Shown here in pieces: positions 42,687 through 53,011 of a stretch of 64,000 nt of DNA. A model generated the notes under the pieces. That model had not been told where the DNA came from and ran no database searches. It saw only the letters and a list, made by a program, of their open reading frames with translations. The stretch lies in contig CALMYG010000176.1 of NCBI GenBank assembly GCA_937873455.1, forward strand, positions 59,814-123,813, in the 5' to 3' direction. Source of the DNA: an uncultured Verrucomicrobiota bacterium. GTDB taxonomy: Bacteria; Verrucomicrobiota; Kiritimatiellia; CAIVKH01. Made by a program: the position numbers and the translations under genes. Position 1 is the first letter of the stretch. Each line of letters begins with the position of its first letter.

Positions 42687-43766
42687 CTAGACCGCTGAAG
42701 CAACCAAGTCGCCAATTTCCGTCGTGGTGAAGCCCATCTGGTTGGCGAGTTGGCTTTTCATGTTCGGGGTGGTTGCGGCGATGGCTTGTTCAATCGCCAC
42801 GCCGGCGGCTTCCTCGCCGAGGGTCTTGAGCATCATCGCCCCGGCGCCGATGGCGGCCAGCGGATTGATGGCATTCTTGCCGGTCCACATCGGAGCGGTG
42901 CCGCCAATCGGCTCAAACATGCTGACCCCCTCCGGGTTGATGTTGCCACCGGCGGCAATGCCAAGCCCGCCCTGGGTGATCGCGGCCAAGTCGGTTACGA
43001 TATCGCCGAACATGTTTTCCGTCACCATGACATCAAACATCTCCGGGCTGGACACCATGTACAGGCAGGTGGCGTCGACATGATAATATTCCCGCTTGAT
43101 GTCGGGATATTCCTGATCGCCCATCTCGGCGAAGACGCGGTTCCACAAATCGAAGACGTAGGTCAACACATTCGACTTGCCGATAAGGGCCAACGTATTG
43201 TTGGGTCCAACGCCCCGGGCTTTTTTGCCGTATTTGCGGGCGCACTCAAAGGCGTAGCGCAGGCAACGCTGCACCTGGTCATACGTGTAGACCATGCACT
43301 GCTGGGCCACTTCGTCCTTGGTGCCCTGGCGGGAAATCCCGCCGATACCGGTGTAGAGGCCGCCGCTGTTTTCCCGGACGCAAATATAATCAATTTCCTT
43401 CGGACCTTTATTTTTAATCGGGCATTCAACCCCTGGGTATAGCTTCACCGGTCGCAAGTTGATGTATTGATCCAGCTCAAAGCGAATTTTGAGCAGCACG
43501 CCTTTTTCCAGAATACCCGGCTTAACGTCCACATGGCCGATCGCCCCGAGGTAGATGGCATCGACCTTGCGAAGCTCCTCCAATACGGAATCCGGCAAGG
43601 TGTCGCCGGTGCGCAGGTAACGCTCGCCGCCCAGGTCGTAGGGGTGGTAATGAAGCTTAAAACCGTGCGCTGGAGAGACGGCGTCCAAAACCTTCATTCC
43701 CTCGCGAATGACTTCCGGACCAGTTCCGTCGCCGCCGATTACCGCTATGTTGTATGATTTTGCCAT
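42687..43766 (-). CDS. leuB: 3-isopropylmalate dehydrogenase-family enzyme
   Basis: Beta-decarboxylating dehydrogenase of 359 aa for leucine synthesis. Motifs: IGGDGTGPEVIREGMKVLD, LLKIRFELDQYINLRPVKL, RENSGGLYTGIGG, ENMFGDIVTDLAAITQGGLG and MFEPIGGTAPMWTGKNAINP. Compared with E. coli LeuB the wording differs in places (for example YINLRPVKLYPGVECPI), so isocitrate-, tartrate- or homoisocitrate-type activity is possible. ATG 43766. The paired palindromes lie 23 bp upstream. Confidence 0.85.
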   Translation of the reverse strand: MAKSYNIAVIGGDGTGPEVIREGMKVLDAVSPAHGFKLHYHPYDLGGERYLRTGDTLPDSVLEELRKVDAIYLGAIGHVDVKPGILEKGVLLKIRFELDQYINLRPVKLYPGVECPIKNKGPKEIDYICVRENSGGLYTGIGGISRQGTKDEVAQQCMVYTYDQVQRCLRYAFECARKYGKKARGVGPNNTLALIGKSNVLTYVFDLWNRVFAEMGDQEYPDIKREYYHVDATCLYMVSSPEMFDVMVTENMFGDIVTDLAAITQGGLGIAAGGNINPEGVSMFEPIGGTAPMWTGKNAINPLAAIGAGAMMLKTLGEEAAGVAIEQAIAATTPNMKSQLANQMGFTTTEIGDLVASAV

Positions 43767-43788
43767 AACAAGATTCCTAAATAAAAAG

Positions 43789-43835
43789 TTCCAATCCTTG
43801 GAAAATACCGCCCGATCCTGTTCCAATGCTTGGAA
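43789..43835. repeat. Paired 15-bp palindromes upstream of leuB
   Basis: TTCCAATCCTTGGAA (43789-43803) and TTCCAATGCTTGGAA (43821-43835), 32 bp from start to start, as in arsR2. Both are preceded by AAAG and followed by AAAA at the first unit. Here they lie in the leuB leader/promoter region. Confidence 0.85.
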
Positions 43836-44120
43836 AATTGAGGCGCGATTCTACCTGGGATTAAACCCGTCGGCAAGTCCGGATGCGCGTATATGCAGAC
43901 GGCACATCCGCCATCAGGCCGGTTCATTTGGCGTAGCTGCGTCGGTTAGGACGTGGAAAACCCCGCCCGCATGCCGATCCCCCACCCTCCACCGCCTAAC
44001 GGCGGCGGCGCAACCCCCTCCGTCATGTCGACCGGAGGCGGCTTTGCGCCGGAGTGGAGACATCTCCGACGCATGGTAAGGACCGCGATGTCTCGACTGC
44101 GCTCGCTTTGTACCCTCGCC
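43836..44120. other. Intergenic region without a gene
   Basis: The stretch between the leuB leader palindromes and the SpoIIE stop contains short GC-rich hairpins (for example CCTAACGGCGGCGG) and, at its right end, half of the GTAGGGCGA-type repeat. No credible ORF or RNA was found. Confidence 0.6.
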
Positions 44121-45671
44121 CTACCGGATATCCACGGCGAGCAGGGTGAAATCATCGCTGACGTCGCACCCCGCGCGGTGCGTCTCCACGGCGGCGCGAA
44201 TGGCCTCGTTTAACCGGGCCGCTTTGCTTGCTCCGAAACGATTGACGATTTCCAGCAGATGCTCCTCGCCGAATTCTTCGCGTTCGGCGTTCATGGCCTC
44301 GGTCAAACCGTCGGTATAAAACAGGATGACATCCCCGGCCTGCATGCCGTAAACGACACACGGGTACTGGGTATCCGCCTGCAATCCCAAGGCCATGCCG
44401 TTCCGGGTCTGGCACCATTGCGCCTGGCGCTGCTCGTTACGGTACAGGACGGGGTGCGGGTGACCCGCGCTGGCCAAAAGCAAGCGATTCTCCAGCAGGT
44501 CAAATACACAATAAATCAATGTGATAAATTCACCTTCCGGCATTTCCTTGACCAGCACGTTGTTAACCGACTTTAAAAACTGATCGGGCTGGGTCATGTC
44601 GACCAGCATGGATGTCGTTCCGCCGACCGAGGTTTGCCGGATGGTGGAAACCGCCATTTTCAGCAGGCCGGACACCAGGGCTGCCCCCACCCCGTGGCCG
44701 GCGACGTCGGCGATATACAAACCGACATGATCGCTGTCGATTTCAAACACATCGTAGAGATCGCCGCCCAGGATGTCGCAGGTCAGGTAGTATTGGTCGA
44801 ACTCGACCCGGTCATGGCGGGGAAACCGGCTGGGCAGAAAGCCAAGTTGCACCCGTTGGGCCAGCCGCAAGTCCTCCTCAAAACGGCGGTTCATGCGCGC
44901 CAGTTCCTGGTTGGCCGCCCGCAACATGTCGTTCCGGGTGGCGAGATCATGACTGAGCCCGGCAATACGCATGTACGAGGCACGCTGGCTTTGATACAGC
45001 AGGAACACACAGATCAATAGCGAGGTGATCACCAGCCATACCAGAAAGATCACGACTTGCAGCGCGGCCATTTTGGCGGCGATGGTTTTAGCGGTGATGT
45101 CGGCGCCGACAATCCCGATCACCTCGCCCTGGTCATTGCGAACCGGCGCGTAACCGGAAATCAAATCCGGGTAAGGCGGGTCGGGCGTAACATGCTGGTC
45201 GGCGGTCGGACCGTAAAACCCGTTCAGCAACTCCGGCACCCGGGATGCGTCGTAACGGGTTCCCGGCGGCTCGCTCATTTCCGACTCATCGATGATGCCG
45301 TCCCGGTTGAAATCCCGGGGGGATTGATCGACCACGTATTCAACGATCCACGCCGGGGTCAATGGGCTGCGTGAACGCCGCATGGTGTAGAGGTATTTGA
45401 CATCCGGGTTGGCCATCGAAATCCGGTCAAGGAAACCTTGCAAGGCCCGATAGGCCGGGGTATCGATCGCCTCCGGTCCGGTGATGCGTTCGAAATGTGC
45501 TACGTCCAGCCCGGCGGCGGTGGCAATGGCAACGCCCATGGCGTGCTGGCGCACCTCATTGATGATGGAACGCTGGCCGACGTGGTACAGAAGAACGAAG
45601 GGAAGGGATACCGCCAATGCTATGACGACCAGCGCCCATGGGCGCGTTTTCCGCTGATTGGCGTTGGGCAT
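44121..45671 (-). CDS. SpoIIE-type serine phosphatase with extracytoplasmic sensor
   Basis: A 516-aa membrane protein. A first membrane segment (LVVIALAVSLPFVLLYHV), an external sensor region of about 160 residues (GYAPVRNDQGEVIGIVGADI, PAS/Cache-like end), a second segment (VVIFLVWLVITSLLICVFLL), a short coiled linker and a C-terminal PP2C/SpoIIE domain. The metal-binding Asp residues appear in CDILGGDLYDVFEID, YIADVAGHGVGAAL and ILFYTDGLTEAMN. It would dephosphorylate an anti-sigma-factor antagonist in response to an outside signal. The HEAT-like gene 18 bp upstream is probably co-transcribed. Confidence 0.85.
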   Translation of the reverse strand: MPNANQRKTRPWALVVIALAVSLPFVLLYHVGQRSIINEVRQHAMGVAIATAAGLDVAHFERITGPEAIDTPAYRALQGFLDRISMANPDVKYLYTMRRSRSPLTPAWIVEYVVDQSPRDFNRDGIIDESEMSEPPGTRYDASRVPELLNGFYGPTADQHVTPDPPYPDLISGYAPVRNDQGEVIGIVGADITAKTIAAKMAALQVVIFLVWLVITSLLICVFLLYQSQRASYMRIAGLSHDLATRNDMLRAANQELARMNRRFEEDLRLAQRVQLGFLPSRFPRHDRVEFDQYYLTCDILGGDLYDVFEIDSDHVGLYIADVAGHGVGAALVSGLLKMAVSTIRQTSVGGTTSMLVDMTQPDQFLKSVNNVLVKEMPEGEFITLIYCVFDLLENRLLLASAGHPHPVLYRNEQRQAQWCQTRNGMALGLQADTQYPCVVYGMQAGDVILFYTDGLTEAMNAEREEFGEEHLLEIVNRFGASKAARLNEAIRAAVETHRAGCDVSDDFTLLAVDIR

Positions 45672-45689
45672 CGTACCTCCGCACCGGAT

Positions 45690-46331
45690 TTATCCGATGG
45701 CGTGGAGTATACGCAAAATTTCCGCTTCTGAAAAAGGATTATATGGGTCTTTTTTTGAGCGCAGGGTTTTGGCGAGGTTTTCCCGGAACCCGGCGGACTG
45801 GGTTGCGCTGGACAACCGCAGTTCTTCCACCAACCGGTCGAGTCCTACCGCCTTGCTGCGATCGTGCAAAATATGCAGGGCAATCCCGTGCACGTGTTCT
45901 TTCCGTATCAACCGGACCAGATATGGCAACGTGCGGACAAAATCAATGCAGGCCAGCGCCTGCAGGGTTTCCAATTCCTGATCGGAATCGAGAAAGCGCT
46001 CGACCGCGGTATACGCGTCATCGGTGGCGTACGTTTTCAGCGCGGCAATCAGGGCGCGGGTCACCTGATTGGAGTGGGGTTCGCGGTTCAGTTTTTCGGC
46101 CAACACCGGCGCGGCCGAAGGAACGTTCACCACCGAACACAAGAGAATATCCACCATGGAGCCTTCGTGAATCAGCCGGGAAAACGCGATGCCAGCCACA
46201 TCGTTTTTTTCCGACTCGCTCAGCCCATGCACATACGCCTGGAAGGCGGAGAGCAGCTCAAAATCCTCGCTATAATAATGCGATTGAACGAGTTGCACGA
46301 CATCTGATTCAAGCTGTTCCCGGGTCTTCAT
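45690..46331 (-). CDS. HEAT-like helical repeat protein
   Basis: All-helical 213-aa protein with imperfect HEAT/armadillo-like repeats (APVLAEKLNREPHSNQVTRA, LETLQALACIDFVRTLPYLV, HGIALHILHDRSKAVGLDRL). No signal peptide or catalytic motif. Such proteins are usually binding platforms. It lies immediately upstream of the SpoIIE phosphatase on the same strand and could be its partner (inference from position only). Confidence 0.55.
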   Translation of the reverse strand: MKTREQLESDVVQLVQSHYYSEDFELLSAFQAYVHGLSESEKNDVAGIAFSRLIHEGSMVDILLCSVVNVPSAAPVLAEKLNREPHSNQVTRALIAALKTYATDDAYTAVERFLDSDQELETLQALACIDFVRTLPYLVRLIRKEHVHGIALHILHDRSKAVGLDRLVEELRLSSATQSAGFRENLAKTLRSKKDPYNPFSEAEILRILHAIG

Positions 46332-46423
46332 ACCGTATAGTGTACGTGCTTTGACCGGAAGCGCAAGGTGCGCGCCTTTCCAGACTTGCCGAAATTTAAA
46401 ATACCTCCAGAATTCCCCGCCGT

Positions 46424-47461
46424 ATGAACAGACGTTTTTCTGGCTTTGTTTTTCTGGCGCTGCTGTGTTTCGCGTCGGCGATCAGCCGACCGGTCGAGGC
46501 AAAGCCGGGCATTGAAGCAGAGCAGCAAGAGGAAACGGTGGAGCGGCAGCAAGAGGAAACGGTGGAGCGGCAGCAAACCAACGGCGTCTCCCTGATCAAT
46601 CGCCTTACCAATTCCAACACCTGGGAACGGTGGCATGCCAGTTGGTCGTCCAACGTGGTGGGCGCCGCCAATTATATCGACAACTTCTTTGGCGACAAAA
46701 GGCTTGAAGAAGAAAGCGATGGCACCCGCTTAAAATTATCACTCGGATTCAGACTGAAAGAACAGGAGGATCCCAAACTAATCCACCGCGCCAACCTCCG
46801 GCTTTCCCTGCCTCGGATCAACAAGCGGCTTCAACTCGTGTATGAGGATCTGGTGGAGAGCGATGATCCCAACCGCCCCCGTGATGTGCTCAACGACATC
46901 GGATCATCCGACCCGGATGCCGCCATCCGTTATAGTATTCGCGAACGTCGCCGTTCAAAACTCGACGGCGATGCCGGCATTCGTTTTGGAAGCCCGAATC
47001 AAGTGTTCCTGCGCCTGCGCGGAACCCGCCGCATGAAGGTGACCGACCGCACGGACCTCCGGCTGACTGAATCGGTGCGCTGGTTTTCCGCCGACGGCTG
47101 GGTCAGTACGTCCGAAGTTCAAATCAACCGCCGCATGGGCTGGGACTGGCTCTTTCGTTCATCGTCCGAACTGGAATGGGCGGAAGAGGAAAGCGGGGTG
47201 CGCCCGTCCCAAACGTTCAGCGTATTCAAGACGTTTTCCCGTCGCCGGGCTCTGCGGTTCGACATCGGCGGATCCTGGCCGGAAACGCCAAACACGCGGG
47301 AAGCCAAATACTTTCTCAGTGTCGCTCACCGCCGGTTGCTCCACAGCAATTGGTTGTTTTTCGAAGTGCAGCCCGGGGTGGAATTTCCACAACTTGATGA
47401 CTACGACCCCGCGTTATTTATCAGCGTCAAATTGGAAATGGTGCTGGGAAAAGTGGACTAA
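46424..47461 (+). CDS. Secreted protein, probable outer-membrane beta-barrel
   Basis: A 345-aa protein with a signal peptide (FVFLALLCFASAISRPVEA), then a short Gln/Glu region where QQEETVER is repeated twice (24-bp perfect tandem repeat in DNA). The rest has alternating amphipathic beta-strands (TRLKLSLGFRLKEQ, HRANLRLSLPRINKRLQLVY, DAGIRFGSPNQVFLRLRGT, LFISVKLEMVLGKVD) as in outer-membrane barrels. The family is not recognised. Ends 4 bp before the convergent leuS stop. Confidence 0.55.
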   Translation: MNRRFSGFVFLALLCFASAISRPVEAKPGIEAEQQEETVERQQEETVERQQTNGVSLINRLTNSNTWERWHASWSSNVVGAANYIDNFFGDKRLEEESDGTRLKLSLGFRLKEQEDPKLIHRANLRLSLPRINKRLQLVYEDLVESDDPNRPRDVLNDIGSSDPDAAIRYSIRERRRSKLDGDAGIRFGSPNQVFLRLRGTRRMKVTDRTDLRLTESVRWFSADGWVSTSEVQINRRMGWDWLFRSSSELEWAEEESGVRPSQTFSVFKTFSRRRALRFDIGGSWPETPNTREAKYFLSVAHRRLLHSNWLFFEVQPGVEFPQLDDYDPALFISVKLEMVLGKVD

Positions 47462-47464
47462 CCA

Positions 47465-49903
47465 TCACCCGGCGACCACGTTCACCAGCCGGTCCGGCAC
47501 ATGGATTTCCTTGCGGATGGTCTTACCCTCCAGATGCGGACGAACCGACTCCTCGGCCTTGGCCATGGCCAGAACGGTCGCCGGATCGGCTCCCCGCGGA
47601 GCCACCACCCGCCCGCGCAGCTTCCCGTTGACCTGCACGGCAATTTCCACCGTATCCTCGATGAGGTATTCCGGTCGGTATGCTGGCCAGGGCTGATAGG
47701 CCAGGCTTTCCCGGGAACCCAGGCGCGACCATAATTCCTCCCCGAGGTGGGGCGCAAACGGACTAAGCAGCAGAATGAACGGCTCAACAATACCTCTGGG
47801 CCGCGCCTCCCACTTGTACGCCTCGTTCAGGAACTCCATCATCGCGGCGATGGCGGTATTGTAGCGCATCCCCTCAATATCCTCGGTTACTTTTTTGATC
47901 GTCTGATGCAAGGCCTTCCACTGCTCCGGCGAGGGTTCGGCATCGGTCAACCGGTCATCAAGCCGGTCCGTTTCCTCATCCACCACCAAGCGCCATACGC
48001 GACCCAGGAAGCGGAAAACGCCCTCCACGCCCCGCATGTTCCACGGCTTGGACTGCTCCAGCGGACCCATAAACATTTCATACAAACGCAGGGAGTCCGC
48101 CCCGTATTCTTTCACCACGTGGTCGGGGTTGATCACATTGCCCCGGCTCTTGCTCATTTTCTGATTGTCCTCGCCGAGGATCATGCCCTGGTTGACCAGT
48201 TTGCGAAACGGCTCTCGGGTGGAAACGACACCGGCATCGAACAACACCTTGTGCCAGAATCGTGCATACAAAAGATGCAACACGGCATGTTCCGCCCCCC
48301 CGACGTATAGATCCACCGGCATCCAATACCGCTCGAGATCGGGATCCACCGGTTTTCCCGCATTACGGGGATCAATGAAGCGCAGGTAGTACCAGCACGA
48401 TCCGGCCCACTGCGGCATCGTATTGGTTTCGCGAAGGGCCGGCCGTCCGGTTTCCGGATCGGTGGTATTGACCCAATCGGTAATGGTGGCGAGCGGGCTT
48501 TCGCCCGTGCCGCTGGGTTTGTACGAGGCCACCTCCGGCAACTGGAGCGGCAAGGCATCCTCGGGCAAGGGCTTGGGTTGCCCATCGACAAACAGGATCG
48601 GGAACGGTTCGCCCCAGTAACGCTGGCGGCTGAACAACCAGTCGCGCAACTTGTAGTGAACCTTGCGCTGGCCCAAACCCTGGCCCTCCAGCCAATCAAT
48701 CGTCGCCGCCTTGGCGTCGGGAACGGTCAAGCCGTTGATGCTGAAATCAGGCCCGGCGGAATTCACCAACACCCCGTCACCGGTATACGCTGCTTCACGG
48801 ATATCGCCGCCGGAAACGACCTCCACGATCGGAAGCTGAAACGTCCTGGCGAATGCGTAATCGCGTTCGTCGTGGGCGGGAACGGCCATGATCGCCCCGG
48901 TGCCGTACCCCCACAACACGTAATCGGCGATCCAAATCGGTATGCGGGCGCGATTCACCGGGTTGATCGCAAACGCACCGGTGGCCACCCCCGACTTTTC
49001 CTTTTGCAGTTCCGTCCGTTCCAAATCGCTCTTGCCCGCGGCCGCCTGCTGATACGCCCGCACCGCGTCCGCCTGTTCGGGCTTGGTAATGACCGCTACC
49101 AGCGGATGCTCCGGCGCCAACACCATATAGGTCGCGCCGAACAAAGTATCCGGCCGGGTGGTAAACACCCGGATGCGCTCGTCCAAACCTTCAACGCGGA
49201 AATCAACCTCGGCCCCTTCGGATTTCCCGATCCAATTCCGCTGCATTTCCTTGATGCTTTCCGACCAATCCAGCTCGTCCAGATCGTCGAGCAACCGTTC
49301 CGCATAGGCGGTGATTTTCAGCATCCATTGCCGCATCGGCTTGCGGATGACCGGATGACCGCCGCGTTCGCTTTTGCCGTTGACCACTTCCTCATTGGCC
49401 AGCACCGTCCCAAGCGCGGGACACCAGTTGACCGGAACCTCCGCCTGATAGGCCAGGCCGCGTTCATACAGCTTCAGAAAAATCCATTGCGTCCACCGGT
49501 AATACTCCGGATCGGTGGTGGAAACCTCCCGCTCCCAATCATAGGAAAAGCCGAGCGATTTCAACTGGGCGCGAAAACGGTCGATGTTTTTCGCGGTGGT
49601 TTCACGCGGGTGGGTGCCGGTTTTGATCGCGTAATTTTCCGCCGGCAACCCGAAGGCATCCCAGCCCATGGGATGAAGGACATTGAACCCCCGCATGCGC
49701 TTGTAGCGCACGGTGATGTCCGTGGCGGTGTAGCCCTCCGGATGCCCGACATGCAATCCGTCCCCGCTCGGATAAGGAAACATGTCCAGCACGTAATACT
49801 TCGGTTTCGCCGGATCGGGTTCGGCCGGGGTGCGGAACGTGCGGTGTTCGTCCCAATAACGTTGCCATTTCGGTTCAAGTTCAGCAAAGGGATAGCGTGC
49901 CAT
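47465..49903 (-). CDS. leuS: Leucyl-tRNA synthetase
   Basis: Class I synthetase, 812 aa. HIGH-type motif as [21 protein letters not shown] as [15 protein letters not shown], the CP1 editing domain with [20 protein letters not shown], and the C-terminal anticodon and LeuRS-specific parts ([18 protein letters not shown]). Length is at the short end for the bacterial type but all domains are visible. Single gene on the minus strand. Confidence 0.97.
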   Translation of the reverse strand: MARYPFAELEPKWQRYWDEHRTFRTPAEPDPAKPKYYVLDMFPYPSGDGLHVGHPEGYTATDITVRYKRMRGFNVLHPMGWDAFGLPAENYAIKTGTHPRETTAKNIDRFRAQLKSLGFSYDWEREVSTTDPEYYRWTQWIFLKLYERGLAYQAEVPVNWCPALGTVLANEEVVNGKSERGGHPVIRKPMRQWMLKITAYAERLLDDLDELDWSESIKEMQRNWIGKSEGAEVDFRVEGLDERIRVFTTRPDTLFGATYMVLAPEHPLVAVITKPEQADAVRAYQQAAAGKSDLERTELQKEKSGVATGAFAINPVNRARIPIWIADYVLWGYGTGAIMAVPAHDERDYAFARTFQLPIVEVVSGGDIREAAYTGDGVLVNSAGPDFSINGLTVPDAKAATIDWLEGQGLGQRKVHYKLRDWLFSRQRYWGEPFPILFVDGQPKPLPEDALPLQLPEVASYKPSGTGESPLATITDWVNTTDPETGRPALRETNTMPQWAGSCWYYLRFIDPRNAGKPVDPDLERYWMPVDLYVGGAEHAVLHLLYARFWHKVLFDAGVVSTREPFRKLVNQGMILGEDNQKMSKSRGNVINPDHVVKEYGADSLRLYEMFMGPLEQSKPWNMRGVEGVFRFLGRVWRLVVDEETDRLDDRLTDAEPSPEQWKALHQTIKKVTEDIEGMRYNTAIAAMMEFLNEAYKWEARPRGIVEPFILLLSPFAPHLGEELWSRLGSRESLAYQPWPAYRPEYLIEDTVEIAVQVNGKLRGRVVAPRGADPATVLAMAKAEESVRPHLEGKTIRKEIHVPDRLVNVVAG

Positions 49904-50063
49904 GTTCGTACTTTCGTAAAGCGCGCGAGTATACGGTATCGCCGGTCAACCGACAAGCGCGCAACCAACGGGGGCTGGGCGCATCCCCGATTTACAGACT
50001 GATCATGACCCCTCTACCATCTAAAGTATCAGGATCAGAAATACGATACGGGAACGAGCCATG

Positions 50064-50199
50064 CCTCTTTATGCGCCGCAGGCGCATGAGCTACCGCGGG
50101 AATCCGTCGGGCAGACCCGCGCACGCGGGTCCGGGGAGTCGGTTGATCCAGCGGGCCGAGCCGGTCGTCGGCGACCGGCGGCCAGCAAGGCGGAGCGGG
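50064..50199. repeat. Dispersed repeat, copy 2
   Basis: Diverged copy of the 41373-41510 repeat: begins CTCTTTATGCGCCGCAGG, ends GGCCAGCAAGGCGGAGCGG. It differs in the middle (CCCGCGCACGCGGG replaces the TCACGCTTCGTGG part) while keeping a hairpin at that point, a compensatory pattern. Confidence 0.8.
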
Positions 50200-50443
50200 T
50201 GGCGCTGGTCTATGGACCGCGCCGCCCGCGACAACACCGCTGGCGGCACGCTGGGACAAACGACTGCCCGCCGACGGATTCCCGCCTGGCTCACGCAACG
50301 CATCACCAAGCCCCTTCATGCCATCGACGACCTTCATGTGTTCGGTGTCACGATGAAGTCAGCCAATCAGGAATGCGTACGCATATTCCTTGTTTTCAGC
50401 CGGGCATCGATTACCCTGCCAGGATTCAGCGAAAGGATGCCGC
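50200..50443. other. Intergenic stretch without a supported gene
   Basis: The remaining sequence between the dispersed repeat and the debranching enzyme has open frames on both strands, but none shows family motifs, a ribosome site or coding bias that I trust. The presence of the repeat suggests inserted non-coding DNA. 49904-50063 likewise holds only the leuS leader. Confidence 0.5.
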
Positions 50444-52708
50444 ATGAAAAGCGAAGCCGCCCATTTGGAAGAACTGGCCATTCCCCTGCCTGCCCCCGAG
50501 CCCGCCCAATACTTCTTCGGGGATAATCTCGAAGGCTATCACGAAGGATGTGCCTACCGTACCGCCCACGGGTCCGGCTATTGGATCGAAGGCCAACCGC
50601 TCTTTCGCGATTTCGTTCCTCTGGCCCATCACGACGAACGCATTCGGGACAAGGCCCGGGAAGCCGTGTTGCTGCCCCACGCCATCCGGCATATTCATCC
50701 CGGCGGATCCGACGAATGTTCCATCCTGCACCGCCAGCGTGCGGTCGCGATGACCGTCGATGCCAAGCGCCCAACCCGCCTTGGCATCGCCCCGCTGTTT
50801 GATGGCGGGGCCGGCGAGATGACCGTAACCCCCTCCGGCCCGGGATTTCTCCTGCGCTTCAAGCATCACCGCTATTCCGCCGCCTTGTGCGCGACGCAAC
50901 CCCTCACCCTGGATGGCCCGATCTGGCGCGGCGCCTTGCCGGCCGCGATGTTCACCACCACCCGACCGGTGCGGGAAGTCACCGCGTACCTCGCGTTTGA
51001 CCGTTCGCCCCGGCGCGCGCTCGCCCGCGCGGAAAAACTGGCCCGGGAAAACGGGCGCGCCGCCCATACCGCCGCCATCGCCGGGATCGTCGGCCGCAGC
51101 CGTCTTGAAACCAGCGACCCCGACTACAACCGGGCGGTCGCCTGGGCCAAATTGACCAGTTATTTTCTCGTCACCGAGGAATTCGGCAAAGGAATATGGG
51201 CCGGATTGCCCTGGTTTAAAAACAACTGGGGCCGCGACACCTTCATCGCCCTGCCCGGCACCCTTCTGGTCACCGGCATGTTCGACGATGCGCGCGACGT
51301 CATCCTCAACTTCCTGCGTTACCAGGACCGCAACCCCAAATCCCCCACGTACGGCCGGGTTCCCAACCGCGTGGCCAGCGCCACCGATATCATTTACAAC
51401 ACCACCGATGGAACCCCCTGGTTGATCCGGGAACTATACGAATACCTCCAGTACACCGGGGATGTGGACCTCGCGCGCCAGGTCTTCCCGGACATCAAGC
51501 TTGCCATCACCGGCGCCATCAGGAAATTCGTCGACGCCGAAGGTTTCCTGACCCACGACGATGCCGACACCTGGATGGACGCCCGCATCATGGGGGATAA
51601 GCCGTGGTCCGCTCGCGGCAACCGCGCCAACGACATCCAAGCCCTCTGGCACAACGCCTTGCTGATCGGCGTGCGACTGGCCGAATCGTTCGGCGACCGC
51701 GCCTCAGCCCGCCGGTGGACCGAGCTGGCCGACCGGCTCAAGAAAAATTTTACGCGGCGATTCTGGAATGCGCGCCGCGCCGTCCTGGCCGACCGCATCA
51801 CCGCCGACAACCGCCGCGACGAAAAAAATCGTCCCAACCAGCTCATGGTGCTCTCCATCCCGATGATCGAACCGTTGCTCAACGACGCCCAAGCCGACGC
51901 CGTGGTCACCTGTGCGGTCAACGAGTTGCTGTATCCGTATGGCATCGCCTCCCTGAGCCAACGCGACCCGTATTTTCACCCCTACCACCATTTGCCCGAG
52001 CAATACCACTACGATGCCGCCTACCATAACGGAACCGTATGGGGCTGGAACGCCGGATTCGCGGTCAGCGCCTTGTGCCAACGCCGGCAAATCAACCTCG
52101 CCGCCCGCCTTGCGGAAAACCTCGCCGCCCAGATCCTGCATCTGGGTTGCCGGGGCTCCATGAGCGAACTGATCGAGGCGATTCCCCGTAAGCGCGGCGA
52201 ACTGGTGTTATCCGGGACCTGGGCCCAGGCGTGGAGCCCCTCCGAATTCGCCCGCAATGCTTTTCAAGACTTCGGCGGATTCAACCCCCGCCTGTTGGAG
52301 GGCGAATTGCATCTGCATCCGTGCCTGCCCGATCATTGGGAGGACCTTTCCGCTTCGTTTCCTTTCGGACGAAACGCCGCGCTCCACGTCAGCATCACCC
52401 GATGGTCGGATGAAACGATCGTGCATGTCCGCATGGAAAACCATCCCGGACCGCTCACCCTCTGCCTCACCCTCGACCACGGACGCCGGCGTTATGCCCT
52501 GGAGGAACCCCTGTTATCCGATCGCCCGTTGCTGCTGCGCATTGCCCGGGGCAAAGCCTGGCTGAACAACCGGACCGAAGTACCGGGCCAAAACCTCCCT
52601 CCGGTCAAGTCCCTGCGCTTCGCGAAACCGTCCCTTGACGCGAAACCTCCCTGCCTGAAAAAAAAGGATTACCTCCAAACCCTTATTGAATCCGGCACGT
52701 ATCGCTGA
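50444..52708 (+). CDS. Glycogen debranching enzyme (amylo-alpha-1,6-glucosidase type)
   Basis: A 754-aa cytoplasmic enzyme. The N-terminal beta-sandwich GDE_N domain (about residues 1-230) is followed by an (alpha/alpha)6 barrel like GH133/GDE_C: NNWGRDTFIALPGTLLVTG, DADTWMDARIMGDKPWSARG, NDIQALWHNALLIGVRLAES and GSMSELIEAIPRKR contain the expected acidic residues. It would remove alpha-1,6-linked glucose from glycogen or limit dextrin. No glycogen synthase or phosphorylase is nearby. ATG 50444 has GAAAGGA about 7 bases upstream. Confidence 0.9.
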   Translation: MKSEAAHLEELAIPLPAPEPAQYFFGDNLEGYHEGCAYRTAHGSGYWIEGQPLFRDFVPLAHHDERIRDKAREAVLLPHAIRHIHPGGSDECSILHRQRAVAMTVDAKRPTRLGIAPLFDGGAGEMTVTPSGPGFLLRFKHHRYSAALCATQPLTLDGPIWRGALPAAMFTTTRPVREVTAYLAFDRSPRRALARAEKLARENGRAAHTAAIAGIVGRSRLETSDPDYNRAVAWAKLTSYFLVTEEFGKGIWAGLPWFKNNWGRDTFIALPGTLLVTGMFDDARDVILNFLRYQDRNPKSPTYGRVPNRVASATDIIYNTTDGTPWLIRELYEYLQYTGDVDLARQVFPDIKLAITGAIRKFVDAEGFLTHDDADTWMDARIMGDKPWSARGNRANDIQALWHNALLIGVRLAESFGDRASARRWTELADRLKKNFTRRFWNARRAVLADRITADNRRDEKNRPNQLMVLSIPMIEPLLNDAQADAVVTCAVNELLYPYGIASLSQRDPYFHPYHHLPEQYHYDAAYHNGTVWGWNAGFAVSALCQRRQINLAARLAENLAAQILHLGCRGSMSELIEAIPRKRGELVLSGTWAQAWSPSEFARNAFQDFGGFNPRLLEGELHLHPCLPDHWEDLSASFPFGRNAALHVSITRWSDETIVHVRMENHPGPLTLCLTLDHGRRRYALEEPLLSDRPLLLRIARGKAWLNNRTEVPGQNLPPVKSLRFAKPSLDAKPPCLKKKDYLQTLIESGTYR

Positions 52709-52798
52709 GACGAGTTTCCGAGTTGAAGACATCGAAACCGCCTCACCCCGTGACGGGAAGCGGAGCCAGGACATGGTGTCGAAACGTCATGCCCGCGA

Positions 52799-53011
52799 CT
52801 ACGGTGTTGACAATAGTGTCGAGCCTTTTCCCGACATCTTCGACCAGAAAACGTATAACGAAATAGCCATGCTGCTGAAGGAGCAGATCTTTGCGACGGT
52901 CCCGCCGATAAGCGACCGGAACAACGTGATCTTTTCCGCGGGAGAGGACGACCGGGTGATGGGCGTGTTCATCCACGCAACCCCTTCTCGACCAAACTTC
53001 GAAAGGTGCAA
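52799..53011 (-). pseudogene. Fragment resembling TOTE/DEAD-box primase-helicase N-terminus
   Basis: Minus-strand residues NTPITRSSSPAEKITLFRSL (about 52910-52969) resemble the start of the archaeo-eukaryotic primase domain of TOTE-type proteins (pattern SSPAEKIALFRSLFRGR). The similarity stops abruptly at GG, and the rest reads as unrelated sequence. The identification is from memory of the family and is tentative. Around it (52709-53233) are other open frames with no full gene: plus 52773-53087 and, near 53013-53150, a plus-strand piece containing AILPAVKALGALKKRARYFK. I read the whole 525 bp as a graveyard of fragments. Confidence 0.3.

Noticed and set aside
48578..50002. 474-codon plus-strand frame opposite leuS
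   Set aside because: The minus strand encodes an unambiguous LeuRS with HIGH and KMSKS motifs; the plus frame has no recognisable motif.
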